Positions 28,965-39,259 of a stretch of DNA of 64,000 nt are shown here, piece by piece (the stretch's first letter is position 1; each line of letters starts with the position of its first letter). The notes beneath the pieces are model-generated. The model did not search any database and was not told where the DNA came from. It saw nothing but the letters and a program-made list of their open reading frames with translations. The DNA comes from Jaminaea rosea (taxonomy: Eukaryota > Basidiomycota > Exobasidiomycetes > Microstromatales). Where the stretch lies: NCBI RefSeq assembly GCF_003144245.1, contig NW_020289983.1, positions 1 to 64,000 of the forward strand, in the 5' to 3' direction. Position numbers and translations under genes: made by a program.

Positions 28965-31203
28965 ATGACGATGCCCGTCTGGGCTCGTCGTCTATTGCTC
29001 GCCCTGGCCATTGCTGCTTGTTGCTTGACTACACGCGCATACGCAGCGTGGAGCCTGCTACCACAGAAGCGATTCCGATTCCAGGGTCTCATCGATGCCG
29101 GCGTACTCGGCCTCTACGATGTTGGGTCGGGCATCGTAGCATGGGGGGATTGGAATGGCGATCAATACCTAGACGCCTTCACCTTGTCAGACGATAGGAA
29201 GACGCTGTCCCTCACCCTCTGGGATCACACAGACTTTGCCTTCTCCTCTCATCCACTCTTTGCCATTTCGCCAGCTAGCGGCGATCCAATCATCAACGTC
29301 GTGCCCGCCGATTTCAACAAGGATGGCCGCCTCGATGTCCTCGTCAAGACCCAAGCCACCAACTCTGATCAGCTCAAGATGGAGCTTTGGCTTGGACGAA
29401 GCATACAAGATGGCGCCATCGAATCCAAGCCCCTCCAAGTCCCACCTTCGACGCTCGCACAGCCACTCGTCGTCGATGCGACCGGTGACATGGAGATCGA
29501 CTTGCTTGGACTGCCCTACAATTCATCTTCATCCCTGCAGATGTGGCGCAACTCTTTGTCTGCTACCAATACGACGGCTGCCTTTGAGGTACAACGCGGT
29601 CCTTTCCTGTCGTCGTCGGATGGCGGCGAGGAGCCTTGTCAGCTGGCAGACCCTCACAGCTCAGCATTCGTAGACATCGATGGAGATTGCTTAGCAGACC
29701 TCTTCCTCGTATGCGCCCCCTCATCCAAGGGAAGCAGGCAGCGATACCAGATCTGGATCGCCGTCAAGCCGACTGACAAGGCAGAGGGAGGCTTCACCTT
29801 TTCGCGTTCAGGTCAACTCCCTCTCGGCGCTGGCCCCCTCTCCTTCGCAGACATGAATCGGGATGGTACAACAGATGTAGTCTTTGCCTCGTGCGACTCC
29901 AAAGACTGCTACGTCAATGTCGTTTACAACCGTCAGATGGCATTGTGCGATAAGAAGGTCACAGCAGCTGGAGGTGCCGCCTTCGACAAGACGCAAGGGT
30001 GGGCAGATTGGCTTACTGGCGGGCACTACGACGACGTCGTCAGCAGCCGCAGATGTAGAAGAACAGAGGCACTTTGTGTGGCAGATGACGAGTTCTCCTT
30101 TGACTTTGACGGGCAGAATGGAACAAAGGTGAGTCGGCGTCAGGGTGACCAGACCACTCTTCGTACCGCTCATCGACCTCCTCCCACTTCACCAGGCCCT
30201 CCTCCAAGTCCCATTTTCGACACTCTTGCCTGGCCACAAGCCACTCTTTGAAGACGCCTTGACGGCCAACGGCGCCAAATCGCAACCTGTTTCCCTCGTT
30301 GTAGGAGACTTTGACAAGAATGGCTACCCAGACCTTCTCGTGCTGACGATCCCGCCTGGCCAGCCGTCCGACGGGACAGGCAAGACGGCAGTCAACGTTC
30401 TCCGCAATGTTCGCTGCTCAGCCGTCAACTCCAATATCAAGGAGGCGCAGTCAGCCTGCAAGGAAGATGACGAGGCGAGGTGGTATTCTGTCATCACCGA
30501 AGGCGCCGAGGTATTAGCCAACATCGACGATGCTCGAGCGGCCAGCTGGGTCGACGTGGACGAAGACGGGTCGCTCGATCTCATGCTCCTCCGTGGCCGT
30601 CGCCAAGATCGTGGTGTGCGATCCGTGACCTTCGTCCAGAACAATTACTTCTACGACGCCTTCTTCCTTAAGGCCCTCACCCTCAACGGCGCTTGCTCGT
30701 CCTTCTGTGAGCCTGCACAGGGCCCCAAGTTTCGTCCCTGGGGCGCCTTCCTGCCAGGCGCATCGTACAAGTTCACCGTCTTGGACCCAAATGGCAATCG
30801 TCGAGCCCAGCAGGTCGGACAATGCTCGCAGAGCTCGTATCGTCCGCTCCTCACGCCCTACTCGTACTTTGGGTTGGGCAGGACAAACAACTACGTCGAG
30901 TCGATGCTGGTCGGATCTACGCTACACGCGCCTCAACACTTTCTCTCCATGGAAGGGGTCATCCCCAATTCGCAAGTCATCATCTCGCCTTACGCAGACG
31001 ACAAGGACGACGTTGACCCTTCGAGGTGGAAGAGGGAGCTTTACCTGCAGCCGGGCGACTGGATCCCCGCTGTGACTGCGACGCTGGTCAGTCTCATCGT
31101 TGCGCTGTGCGGCTTCGTCTATTTCCGCCATCAGCAGGAGAGGCGGCAAGATGAGGCCGAGAGGAAAAAGGGGGTCATGGCTCTCAATTTCGATGCCTTG
31201 TAG
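28965..31203 (+). CDS. ITFG1/TIP-like FG-GAP membrane protein
   Basis: Homologue of T-cell immunomodulatory protein (ITFG1, LINKIN), a type I membrane protein with a beta-propeller-like ectodomain; 723 aa. Exons 28965-30128 and 30196-31203 around a 67-nt intron. Signal peptide WARRLLLALAIAACCLTTRA near the start. FG-GAP/EF-like Asp-rich repeats: VAWGDWNGDQYLDAFTL, VVPADFNKDGRLDVLV, FVDIDGDCLADLFLV, FADMNRDGTTDVVFAS, VVGDFDKNGYPDLLVL and VDVDEDGSLDLMLLRG. A conserved block FLPGASYKFTVLDPNG and YFGLGRTNNYVE follows, as in ITFG1. One C-terminal membrane helix, VTATLVSLIVALCGFVYF, then a short basic tail. The first in-frame ATG before the signal peptide was used. Function in fungi is uncertain; a link to cell-surface adhesion is known from animals only. 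Confidence 0.88.
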
Positions 31204-31232
31204 CGCGGGAGGAAGCAGCGGCCAATGAAATG

Positions 31233-31761
31233 TTACGACGACTCTTGACTCTTGGAGCTTCCCCATCCGCCTGGCAGATTGACGACGATGGGCTCGCCCG
31301 CGCCTGCTCTTACAATGACCCACTCGACCTCCTCGTCTCCATCGTTGACTTCCTGGTGCAGCGTGGCGTGCAAGAGAGCGGGTGCCTTTGTCAGTAGAGT
31401 GATGCGTCGTATTCATCTTGCTGCGTGACGCGCTCACCTTGTGCTCTGCCCAGGCTGGAATCAGCGCCCAGTCTCCTGGCTTGAGGTCGTGACGCTGCTC
31501 TGCCTCGTTGGGTCCGTAGATGATGGAGCCGTGACCACGTACCGAGTAGACGATGGTATCGGAGTGACCATGATGGTGGATGTCTGATCCGCTATGTGGC
31601 TCGCTGAGCATCAGGGTGCCGCAGACGTTGTTTGACTTTCCTACGATGGCTGACTTGCGAGTCATGCCATTCGTCTGCCCTGTGCTTCCTTGGCCCACGT
31701 CAGCCGCTCTGCAGATGTGGACAGGCCCCGCTGACGATGCTGATGCTGTTGAAGATGACAT
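31233..31761 (-). CDS. Small cupin-domain protein
   Basis: Single-domain cupin, 147 aa, exons 31761-31438 and 31352-31233. Metal-ligand motif SDIHHHGHSDTIVYSVRGHG at about residues 59-78, with PGDWALIPAWAEHK as the second cupin motif (His107). After splicing the protein continues EVNDGDEEVEWVIVRAG, a stretch typical of this fungal cupin group. An alternative acceptor 31 nt earlier in the transcript (acaaag) also keeps frame and would add APALLHATLHQ; the longer intron was chosen because EHK joined to EVNDGDEE agrees with relatives. Probably a metal-dependent enzyme or sugar-related epimerase-like protein of unknown substrate. Its stop lies 29 bp from the stop of the ITFG1-like gene, so the two transcripts likely overlap. 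Confidence 0.82.
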
Positions 31762-32039
31762 AGTGTGGTTAGCTTGTCAAGAGAGGCAAACGCTCTATCC
31801 GAGCCTCCTTCTCTGCCCGCCGCGAATACCATTCGCCGAACGACGTCCTCGTGCGACACTCAACTCGCCGGCGGGTGGAGGCGGGGCAACGAACCAACGA
31901 GCGGAAGGGAGTCAGAAATGAACGACGGTGCTTAGTCAGCAAGCCATTTCCTGAGCTCGCTGATTACCACCAAGTGCTGCGCCCGGCGATTTCGATCTTC
32001 TCAAAGATTCGGTATCCTGTCCTTCTTGTCGCTGCCATC

Positions 32040-33299
32040 ATGGCAGCATCGTCACCGTCGTCGTCGTCACGACCCTCACCGTCGTCACGGTCGTCCTTCT
32101 TTCCAACACCTGCCATTGATCACTCAGTGGCGGGCATCACCGCTGGCGCTGTAGCGACTGTATGCATGAATCCTCTGGATCTCATCAAGACGCAGTTCCA
32201 AGTGGATACGACGTCGAGGGCTAAACTCTCTGCCAGGTCGGGATGGGCGACGAAGATGCTAGGTGGACAGGTGGCAAAGGACATGGTAGGCGCACTACGC
32301 CGCATCGTGCAACAAGGTGGCTGGACGGGTCTCTATCGCGGCCTCAGCCCAAATGTAGTGGGTAATTCGGCCAGTTGGGGGCTTTACTTCTTGTGGTATA
32401 CCATGATCAAGGAGAGAATGGCAGCCAGGGCATACGAAGCCAGCGGCGGAGATGATGGGGAGATCAAGAAGCTTTCTGCAGGTCAACATCTTTTGGCGGC
32501 GAGCGAGAGTGGAGCCATCACGGCTCTCATGACGAATCCAATTTGGGTCGTCAAGACGAGAATGTTCACCACGACGAGAGCAGGGGGTACCGCAGCTGCA
32601 TCAAATACACCGATACCACCTGCACCGTCAATACAGGTAGCCTCTTCACCATCTTCGGCAGCAGCGGCGTCAGATGCCAGTCCGTATCGCACCTTGCGCT
32701 CTTCCCTCGTTCACATCTACCGCAACGAGGGATTTAGAGGACTCTACAAAGGGACGGGGCTTGCACTGTTTGGAGTCAGCAACGGCGCCATTCAGTTTAT
32801 GGCCTACGAGCAGCTCAAGCGACACCGCAGCAATGTAGCATTGAAAAAGAGGGGAGGGACGGCGTCGGCGGCTGACTTGGGCGCAGAAGGTCAAGTCAAG
32901 CTCGTGAGTGTGGCGGCGATGTACAAATTCGGGAGGCAGCATGCTGACTTATTCCTGCTCCTCACCCCTCGTTCATAGAGCAATGTCGAGTACACGATCA
33001 TCAGCGGCCTGGCTAAGCTAGTAGCCATTGGCCTCACCTACCCGTACCAAGTCGTTCGCTCGCGCTATCAAAATCACGCCACGGCTCACCTCTATCCCAC
33101 CGTCACACGGTGTATCCAGCTTACGTACCGCAATGAGGGACTCAGCGCCTTCTACAAGGGCATGAGCGCTAATCTCGTCCGCATCCTCCCTGCGACGTGT
33201 GTGACATTTGTCGTCTACGAGAATGTCAGCTGGACGCTCAAACGAGCCGCAGACTCGAGACGCCGAGCTGAAGCCGGCGAAGCCACAGATCAGCATTGA
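32040..33299 (+). CDS. Mitochondrial carrier, FAD/folate type (Flx1/SLC25A32)
   Basis: Inner-membrane solute carrier, 394 aa, exons 32040-32903 and 32979-33299. Three carrier repeats show their signatures: PLDLIKTQFQVD, PIWVVKTRM and PYQVVRSRYQ. The context fits the FAD/folate subgroup: AGAVATVCMNPLDLIKTQ, RGLSPNVVGNSASWGLYFLW, TNPIWVVKTRM, GFRGLYKGTGLALFGVSNGA followed by IQFMAYEQLK, and NLVRILPATCVTFVVYE near the end. A Ser/Pro-rich N-terminus and an insert between repeats 2 and 3 account for the extra length over the 311 aa of yeast Flx1. Likely role is FAD exchange across the inner membrane; folate or pyrimidine-nucleotide transport are alternatives within the same family. Divergent from the cupin gene over 278 bp. 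Confidence 0.88.
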
Positions 33300-33423
33300 G
33301 AAAGGCTGGATCCGGTCCAAGAGGAATCACCATCGTCATCCATCACTTGCACGCTCGTACGCACGCCACGTAATACCACATTGCAATGACATTGTCACCA
33401 TACACGCACTCCAGCTTTGACCG

Positions 33424-34322
33424 CTACCATCTCGATCTAGTCGCAGCTTCGTGGGCGGAGGTTCGACGATCATCGCGACCGTGGCGTGGGCGAGGCGGGT
33501 AATAGTCCCTCGGAGGGGGTGAAGCTGCTCGCGAGTCTTCCCTGCCGTACCTCCGAATGCTCGTTGGTCCCGAAAGGGGAGCCAGAGGTACAGTCGTTGG
33601 TGTTGTGCCAGGGATAAGGCATTCGAGAAAGTCTCCCTCCTGGAAGCCAATGTCGCTGATCGTCTTGAGGCCGTCCTTGGATGAAGGGTGCTCGGCAGCT
33701 GCTCCCAGAGTGCGCCTTGAGATGATACTGAGTTTGTTGACCACATCGTCTGAAGATACCCTCGCAATGTCATGAGCCACCTCGTCACCTACGTATTGTC
33801 TTCGCCTCTTGTCCCAGAAGATGAGACGGAATGCATGAGGATTGAGCGGATGGGTAAGCCTAGGAGCTGCGGCGTGGAGCATATGTGTGAGGGAGCGCAG
33901 CGTTGTCGATGGCCTGCGAGTGGCATGAGGCATAAGCATATATCGAGCGTAATGAGCATCGCGATGCTCACCAGACGTAGAGGTGGAATTCGTCTGCGAG
34001 GGGCCGCGTCGCTGACTCAAAGTCACGCAACGGACGCCAGGTCGCAGCTCGCTGACAATGGCCGGGAGAAGGAAGAGGGAGGAGATAGTATGAGCATGCT
34101 ATCACGGAATGCGTATACCTCTCACCGCCACCTACTCACTGTCACGTAGACGGGGAGAATAAAGGGCGAAGCCTGAGACGAAGAGAAGGAGGATGGCATC
34201 GGTCAGTACCCATGCTGTGTGCTGCGATGCAGCTCGCTGTCTGGCCAACTGACATCGTCGCCTGGAGGAGAAGGCGGCCTTACGGCGGCCCTCTGCTCGT
34301 CGCCATCCTCTGACGCAGGCAT
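33424..34322 (-). CDS. SAP18-like subunit (Sin3/HDAC and ASAP complexes)
   Basis: Ubiquitin-fold protein related to Sin3-associated polypeptide p18, 223 aa. Four coding exons: 34322-34254, 34172-34140, 34051-33972, 33913-33424. The spliced product reads an acidic/Pro leader, then ASPFILPVYVT, WRPLRDFESATRPLADEFHL, YVWPSTTLRSLTHMLHAAAP, HAFRLIFWDKRRRQYVGDE and LKTISDIGFQEGDFLECLIP, which follow the SAP18 fold segment by segment (PFLLR..., FE.G..P..DE..IYTW.D.TL.E, IGFQ.GDYLD). The first donor is GTCAGT with a ctgac branch site before the acceptor; a shorter product from the ATG at 34199 is possible. The last 60 residues are Arg/Ser/Asp/Pro-rich, resembling the tails of splicing-linked partners. 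The 33-nt second exon makes this gene easy to miss. Confidence 0.85.
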
Positions 34323-34683
34323 TGATTCGCCAATGGCTACGAAGCAGCAGCTGCGCGTAGACGGAAAGGCGACTTTTGGGCGTTGATTGCTTCCTCGTCG
34401 TAGGCCGGGCGGGCGGACGGACAGGCAAGCGCAGGGCGGGAGGCGGGAGGCGGGGGCGGCGACAGTCCAGTGTGCGACTGTGGAGTTCGACGAGACGACG
34501 AGAGACGGACTGCGAGATGAAACTTCAGTTGCGAATCAGCCATCAGCCACATCGTTGACGTCGAATCCATATCACACGACCCCAAGTAGCTACCAACAAA
34601 ACAACACCTGCGAATATTCCTCAGCTTAGCCAGTCAGAACACACTGAGCTAGCTGATCCCTCCATCATTCGCATCGCGGCGCC
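34323..34683. other. Shared promoter region of SAP18 and PP4 genes
   Basis: 361 bp between divergent start codons. The only open frames are short arginine- and glycine-rich ones from GC-rich sequence. No gene seen. Confidence 0.55.
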
Positions 34684-35688
34684 ATGCCATCGCCTCTGGA
34701 CTTGCAATTACTCCAATTGCAGCGATGCGAGCCACTCTCCGAGGCTCAGGTCCGTTCACTCTGCCTCAAGGCAAGGGAGATCTTGGTAGAGGAATCAAAC
34801 GTACAGCATGTAGATGCTCCTGTCACCATCTGCGGAGACATACACGGTCAGTTCTGGGATCTCATCCAACTCTTTCAAGTAGGCGGCAAGTGTCCAGATA
34901 CAAGCTACCTCTTCATGGGTGAGTGTATGCGTGTGCGTGCGAACGAGACGCACCATGCTCACCACACACACACACGCACACACACCTTCTTTGACTCTCA
35001 CTCAGGTGACTTCGTGGATAGAGGCTTCTATAGTGTCGAGACGTTCCTCCTTCTTCTCCTGCTCAAAGTACGCTACCCGGATCGCATCACCCTCATTCGC
35101 GGCAACCACGAGTCCCGTCAAATCACCCAGGTCTACGGCTTCTACGACGAGTGTATGCGCAAGTACGGCAACGCAAACGTCTGGAGATATTGCTGCGAAG
35201 TATTCGACTACCTCGCCCTCGCTGCAGTCGTCGATGGACGTATCCTAGCCGTCCACGGCGGGCTCAGCCCAGGCGTCCAGACCGTCGACCAGATTCGCAG
35301 CATCGATCGTAAGCAGGAAGTGCCCCACGATGGAGCGATGTGCGACTTGCTCTGGAGTGATCCAGATGACATCAATGGCTGGGGGATGAGTCCAAGAGGC
35401 GCAGGCTACCTCTTTGGCAAAGACATCACCCAGTCCTTCACCCACAACAACGACCTCGACCTCATCGCCCGCGCCCATCAGCTCGTACTGGAAGGTTACA
35501 AGATCATGTTCGAAGATTCCATCGTCACAGTCTGGTCAGCGCCCAACTACTGCTACCGCTGCGGCAACGTGGCCAGCGTCATGAAGGTCGACGAAGCGGG
35601 CAATCGAAGCTTTGGCGTTTTCGAGGCCGCAGCCCAAGAAGCCAATGGCATCCCTGCAAAGAGGCCAGCGCCTCAGTACTTCCTCTAG
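34684..35688 (+). CDS. PPH3: Protein phosphatase 4 catalytic subunit (PP4c/Pph3)
   Basis: Serine/threonine phosphatase of the PP2A-like family, acting in DNA-damage recovery and chromatin signalling; 305 aa against about 307 in other species. Exons 34684-34918 and 35006-35688. The intron contains a CA repeat. Metal-binding motifs are complete: [10 protein letters not shown] (51-60), the spliced GDFVDRG (79-85), [20 protein letters not shown], and HGGLSP. The PP4 rather than PP2A or PP6 assignment rests on the N-terminal stretch [20 protein letters not shown], on [19 protein letters not shown] and on the tail [12 protein letters not shown]. The conserved C-terminal YFL, a site of carboxymethylation in the family, is present. 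Confidence 0.95.
   Translation: MPSPLDLQLLQLQRCEPLSEAQVRSLCLKAREILVEESNVQHVDAPVTICGDIHGQFWDLIQLFQVGGKCPDTSYLFMGECMRVRANETHHAHHTHTRTHTFFDSHSGDFVDRGFYSVETFLLLLLLKVRYPDRITLIRGNHESRQITQVYGFYDECMRKYGNANVWRYCCEVFDYLALAAVVDGRILAVHGGLSPGVQTVDQIRSIDRKQEVPHDGAMCDLLWSDPDDINGWGMSPRGAGYLFGKDITQSFTHNNDLDLIARAHQLVLEGYKIMFEDSIVTVWSAPNYCYRCGNVASVMKVDEAGNRSFGVFEAAAQEANGIPAKRPAPQYFL
34961..34986 (+). repeat. CA microsatellite in the PP4c intron
   Basis: Imperfect (CA)n run inside the single intron of the PP4 catalytic subunit gene. Confidence 0.8.
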
Positions 35689-35970
35689 CAATCTCAGCGC
35701 AGCGACAACCACAGCCAGATGGACGGATGGACAGCCCAGTGATCTTGAAACGTCACGATACCAAACGAGAAGAGGAGACGAGAACCTGAGGCCAGGCCTT
35801 GTACTTGTAGTAGTCGCGAATCGAGACGGCAACAGGGAGGTGGTACTGCATCCACCCCACTTCATCCTATGCAACCGCCGCCACGCGTGCTTCACCACTT
35901 GTGTAACAATAGAAAACTGGATCTGACATTGCGCTTGCTTTAGATAACGATGCGTTGCGACGGCCTGATC

Positions 35971-37995
35971 CTATACCGCGAGGCGCTTGGCCTCTGAATC
36001 TCCCTCGTCCCAGTCAGCCTCGTCGCCCTCGCCCTGCTTTCTCTTTCGCCCTCCCAACAACGCCTCTGCGCTCGGCGTCGCCGTCCTCTCCCTCCCTTCA
36101 CCGGGTGCCGCCGTCGTTGACCTCCTCATGCCTAGTGGCGGGGTGCTGAATTTGCCAGCTACATTGGCGCTCAAGAATTTGGCCGAGTGGTAACATGTAC
36201 CGTGGTAGATCTTCTCTCCCCCTCCTCCTTCTGTCGAGCTCTTCTTGATCGCATTCTTCCACACCCACTCCTCTTCGTCCTCGTTCCATTCAGACGTGAA
36301 CTTCTCTTTGCAGATTGGACAAGGCGCATTGGCTAGCGCCGGCGCTGTAGGGGCCACAACCCACGCATGAGCTGCCGCAGCCAACTCTGCTTCTTGTTGA
36401 GCTGAGAGAGCCTTGCCCGATGCACCTGCGCCACCCTGACCTGCTGTACCGCTACCTCCCTCGCCACCCGTCGACGCAGGGTCATCGTAGCCTCCCCTGA
36501 CCCAATCATTCTCCTTGTCCAGCCAGACGCGCGTCATGCCTCTCGCCGCCGAGTCTTTCGCCCTTCTACCCTGCCTGAAATGCCAGTCAAGATGGGTGTC
36601 CAGACTCTTCTGACCTCCCACGGCAGCAGGAGGATATCGATTGGCGCATTGCCTACATTGCAGGGGAAGATGCGAGGCCTCGGGCAGCACGAGGGGTAGG
36701 GCAGAATCTGGAAGTTCCTTGTGAAGATCAAGCGAGGTAAGCTGGATCTCGAGGGAGAGGATCGAAGATGTGTACGAAGCATCCTGCTCAAAGACAGCGG
36801 GCTTGGACGGGCCAGCTGCTGGTTGCGGGGCGGGTAAGCCAGTCGTCGGTATCAATCCTGCTGCCATCAAGCTCTTGATGAGGTCATTGCTGCCAGCCGC
36901 TGCTCCCGGAGCCGCTGGTGGCTGTCCAGGATGCGGCACGGCTAGCGTCTGTGATGAAGCTGAGCTTGCCCCGTTGCTTCCATTCGCGCCTAGTAGACTG
37001 CTCAATCCGCCTCCTTTGGTCAGACTCGCCAATGCATCTGAAAGACCTGGTGGAAGCTGTGGTGGCTGCGGGGGCGGCGGCGGCGCAAGGGTCGGCGTCG
37101 AGCTTCTCGCCCTCATCTCCTTTGACAATGACGCCAGCTGAGCGTGGATCTGCTCCATCTCTTGAGGCGACAGCGTGGCAGTCTGAACAACGGTCTTGAG
37201 CTGCTTGAGGGCTGCGACACGAGTAGGGTTGAAGGCAGACGGGTCTTGCGACGCAAATGCGAGTAGGCTATCGATCTTCTCTACGGCTTTCTGTTGCTCC
37301 CCTTGCGCTGAATTGTGGGTCGCAGACCCGCCATGAGGCATCGGCGAGCGGCTGCCTGACGGACGCGAGGGCGGCGGGCCTTGACTGCCGTACAGATTGC
37401 GCTCGATATCCCACTGAGCGTCGCCACCGAACAGCGGGCTACCATCACTCGCACCTGCGCGCCATGTGTTGAGCAACTCCTCCATTCTCACTTTGGTTGG
37501 TTGATCTACGAGGCGGTACGAATCGAGAAAGAGGTGTGAGATGCGTTGGGACCACAGTGTGGTATAAGGGGCGCCGATGTTCTTGCTGATCGAGTCGAGG
37601 AGGTAGAGAGAGGGCAAGCGAAAGGGAGGTGGTGACTGGGAGGGGGCAGCACGTCAGTATCAGCGAGATCACACTTTTAGTCGCTCGTCATTCGTCTTCA
37701 CCTGTGTGATATGCTCATCAATGCAGCGCGCTACGACATTGGCCATCGACTGAACATTCTCGTGCGCCATAACGGTGAGATTGGTGATGATAGGCTTGGA
37801 GTTGAAAGTCAGGCTGGCGAGGTGAGACTTGTACATCGCAGCGAACGCATTGGGATCCGAACCGTACGGAGGAGCTTGAGCGGGAGGTGCGGGAGAATGC
37901 TGTTGTTGCTGCTGGTAGCCCCCGTTCCAGGCGGCCGTTGGGGGAGGAGCGCCATTGTGAGGGGGAGGACCGCTGTACTGATAGCCGTGATACAT
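35971..37995 (-). CDS. PCF11: mRNA 3'-end processing factor Pcf11
   Basis: Subunit of cleavage factor IA that binds the RNA polymerase II C-terminal domain and couples 3'-end cleavage to termination; 652 aa. Exons 37995-37702 and 37635-35971. After a Pro/Gln-rich leader of about 45 residues the CTD-interaction domain runs FAAMYKSHLASLTFNSKPII, SMANVVARCIDEHITQ joined by splicing to SPPPFRLPSLYLLDSISKNI, then LWSQRISHLFLDSYRLVDQP. The middle is low-complexity. Two zinc-binding segments near the C-terminus match Pcf11: LQCRQCANRYPPAAVGGQKS ending in the DTHLDWHFRQ histidines, and CPICKEKFTSEWNEDEEEWV with a later YHGTCYH. Convergent with PP4c; divergent from the KSH1 gene. Confidence 0.92.
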
Positions 37996-38302
37996 AGCTC
38001 GTCAGAGGGTGAGGCGACGCAGGCAGATGGTGCAATGCTGAGTGGATGCACAATGATACGAGGGGGAAAGGCGGAACACAAGGCCAGGAGGTGATGGGGG
38101 GAGACTCGATGGCCACAATCACGCCAGCCTACCAGTGTGTGCTACCTATGCTGAGCTCGCTCCCTCCTGCGACGGTCGCGGTGGCTGCGACGAACCAGAA
38201 ACGCGGCAAAGGGAAGACGGACTTCACTAGGGCGTGAGTGAATGCGACCAAGGTAGCAAACGCGCAGTCTACGACTCGGATCCCCTCTAGCTTTTCTCTT
38301 TT

Positions 38303-38334
38303 GTCTCTCTCTCTCTCTCTGTCTCGCTCGCTCG
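38303..38334 (+). repeat. CT-rich microsatellite
   Basis: (TC)n run passing into TCGC units, in the non-coding gap between the Pcf11 and Ksh1 starts. Confidence 0.8.
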
Positions 38335-38512
38335 TATCTCTCTTTGTTTTGTCTGTGGTGAAGAGCAGAGGGGAAACAAGTGACAAGGTGCGAAAGCCAA
38401 AGGGAAGATGCGCAGCAGGTCGTCGCCACCTATAGGCTGAGAGTGATTTTGAAGGAGATGTCGCGAGTGGTGAGGAAGCAAAGAGTCGTCTGACGAGAAG
38501 GCGCCGCCTGCA

Positions 38513-38533
38513 TGCCTGCCTGCCTGCCTGCCT
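38513..38533 (+). repeat. TGCC tetranucleotide array
   Basis: Five TGCC units in the same promoter gap, about 190 bp before the Ksh1 start codon. Confidence 0.8.
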
Positions 38534-38721
38534 TTGCAACTCGTGGCAGTCCACGCGGCGGGTCGGCTCAGCCAGGCTGGGTGGTCTGAGCGGTGCGGGC
38601 GGACGGGACCAAGGTACCAAGGGACCAAGGGAGTTTCTCGTCCTTGATTGACATCACATCCTTAGATTCGAGGGCATCGAATCAAGCTACCTTCTCAAGG
38701 CCAGGAGAGCCAGAGCCAGCC

Positions 38722-39151
38722 ATGGTGAGAGCCGGAGAGCGTTGAGTCGTAAAGAGCTGTTCGATGCTGATGCTATCTCCTCCTCGTCTTCCGTCAGTCG
38801 GCCCTCTTCAACTTCCAATCGCTCCTCCTCGTCATTCTCCTCCTCATCTGCACGTCGACGTACGCTAGAGCCACTGCGCCTGGCCTCATCGACCGCAACA
38901 AGGCTGGGTGAGCGTGATGTAAGGCGGGAATAACGCTGACCATCTCACGCTGATACGAATCCTGTCTCACCTCGTCATTTAGCTTCTTTGGCCTCTTCTT
39001 CAAGATGGCGAGGATAGGTGAGCAAGTGCGGCAGATATCTGTGTATGAGCCTCCGTTGACTGACACATCATCCGTGTCTCCACCAGGCGAGAGGCTATCG
39101 CCCTATGTGTCAATAGCCTGCCTAGTCATGGCCGTATATACTCTCACATGA
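38722..39151 (+). CDS. KSH1: Ksh1/TMEM167 (kish) secretory-pathway membrane protein
   Basis: Very small conserved Golgi/ER membrane protein needed for secretion, 70 aa, hidden in four exons: 38722-38724 (the ATG alone), 38798-38907, 38983-39017 and 39087-39151. The spliced product begins [20 protein letters not shown] after Met1, then [40 protein letters not shown] and LVMAVYTLT. This follows the animal kish-A protein closely ([36 protein letters not shown]). Two hydrophobic segments flank a short basic loop. All three introns have GTGAG donors and the phases close exactly. Convergent with the HIRIP3-like gene. Confidence 0.93.
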
Positions 39152-39259
39152 TCAAGGCAGAGGCAGAGAGAGGAGGTGGGAATCGACATGCATTTGGTGA
39201 TCAAGGCTGAGGAGGGGCTACATGTACAACAGATGTGTTCATTCGACGCACGACGTTGC

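Larger units (their letters stand above)
37996..38721. other. Shared promoter region of Pcf11 and Ksh1 genes
   Basis: 726 bp between divergent start codons, with a CT/GCTC microsatellite near 38303-38334 and a TGCC array near 38513-38533. Open frames on the minus strand follow from the repeats. No gene seen. Confidence 0.55.

Noticed and set aside
31384-31437. Shorter cupin intron ending at the acaaag acceptor
   Set aside because: It keeps frame but inserts 11 residues between motif 2 and EVNDGDEE, against the pattern of related cupins; kept only as an alternative.
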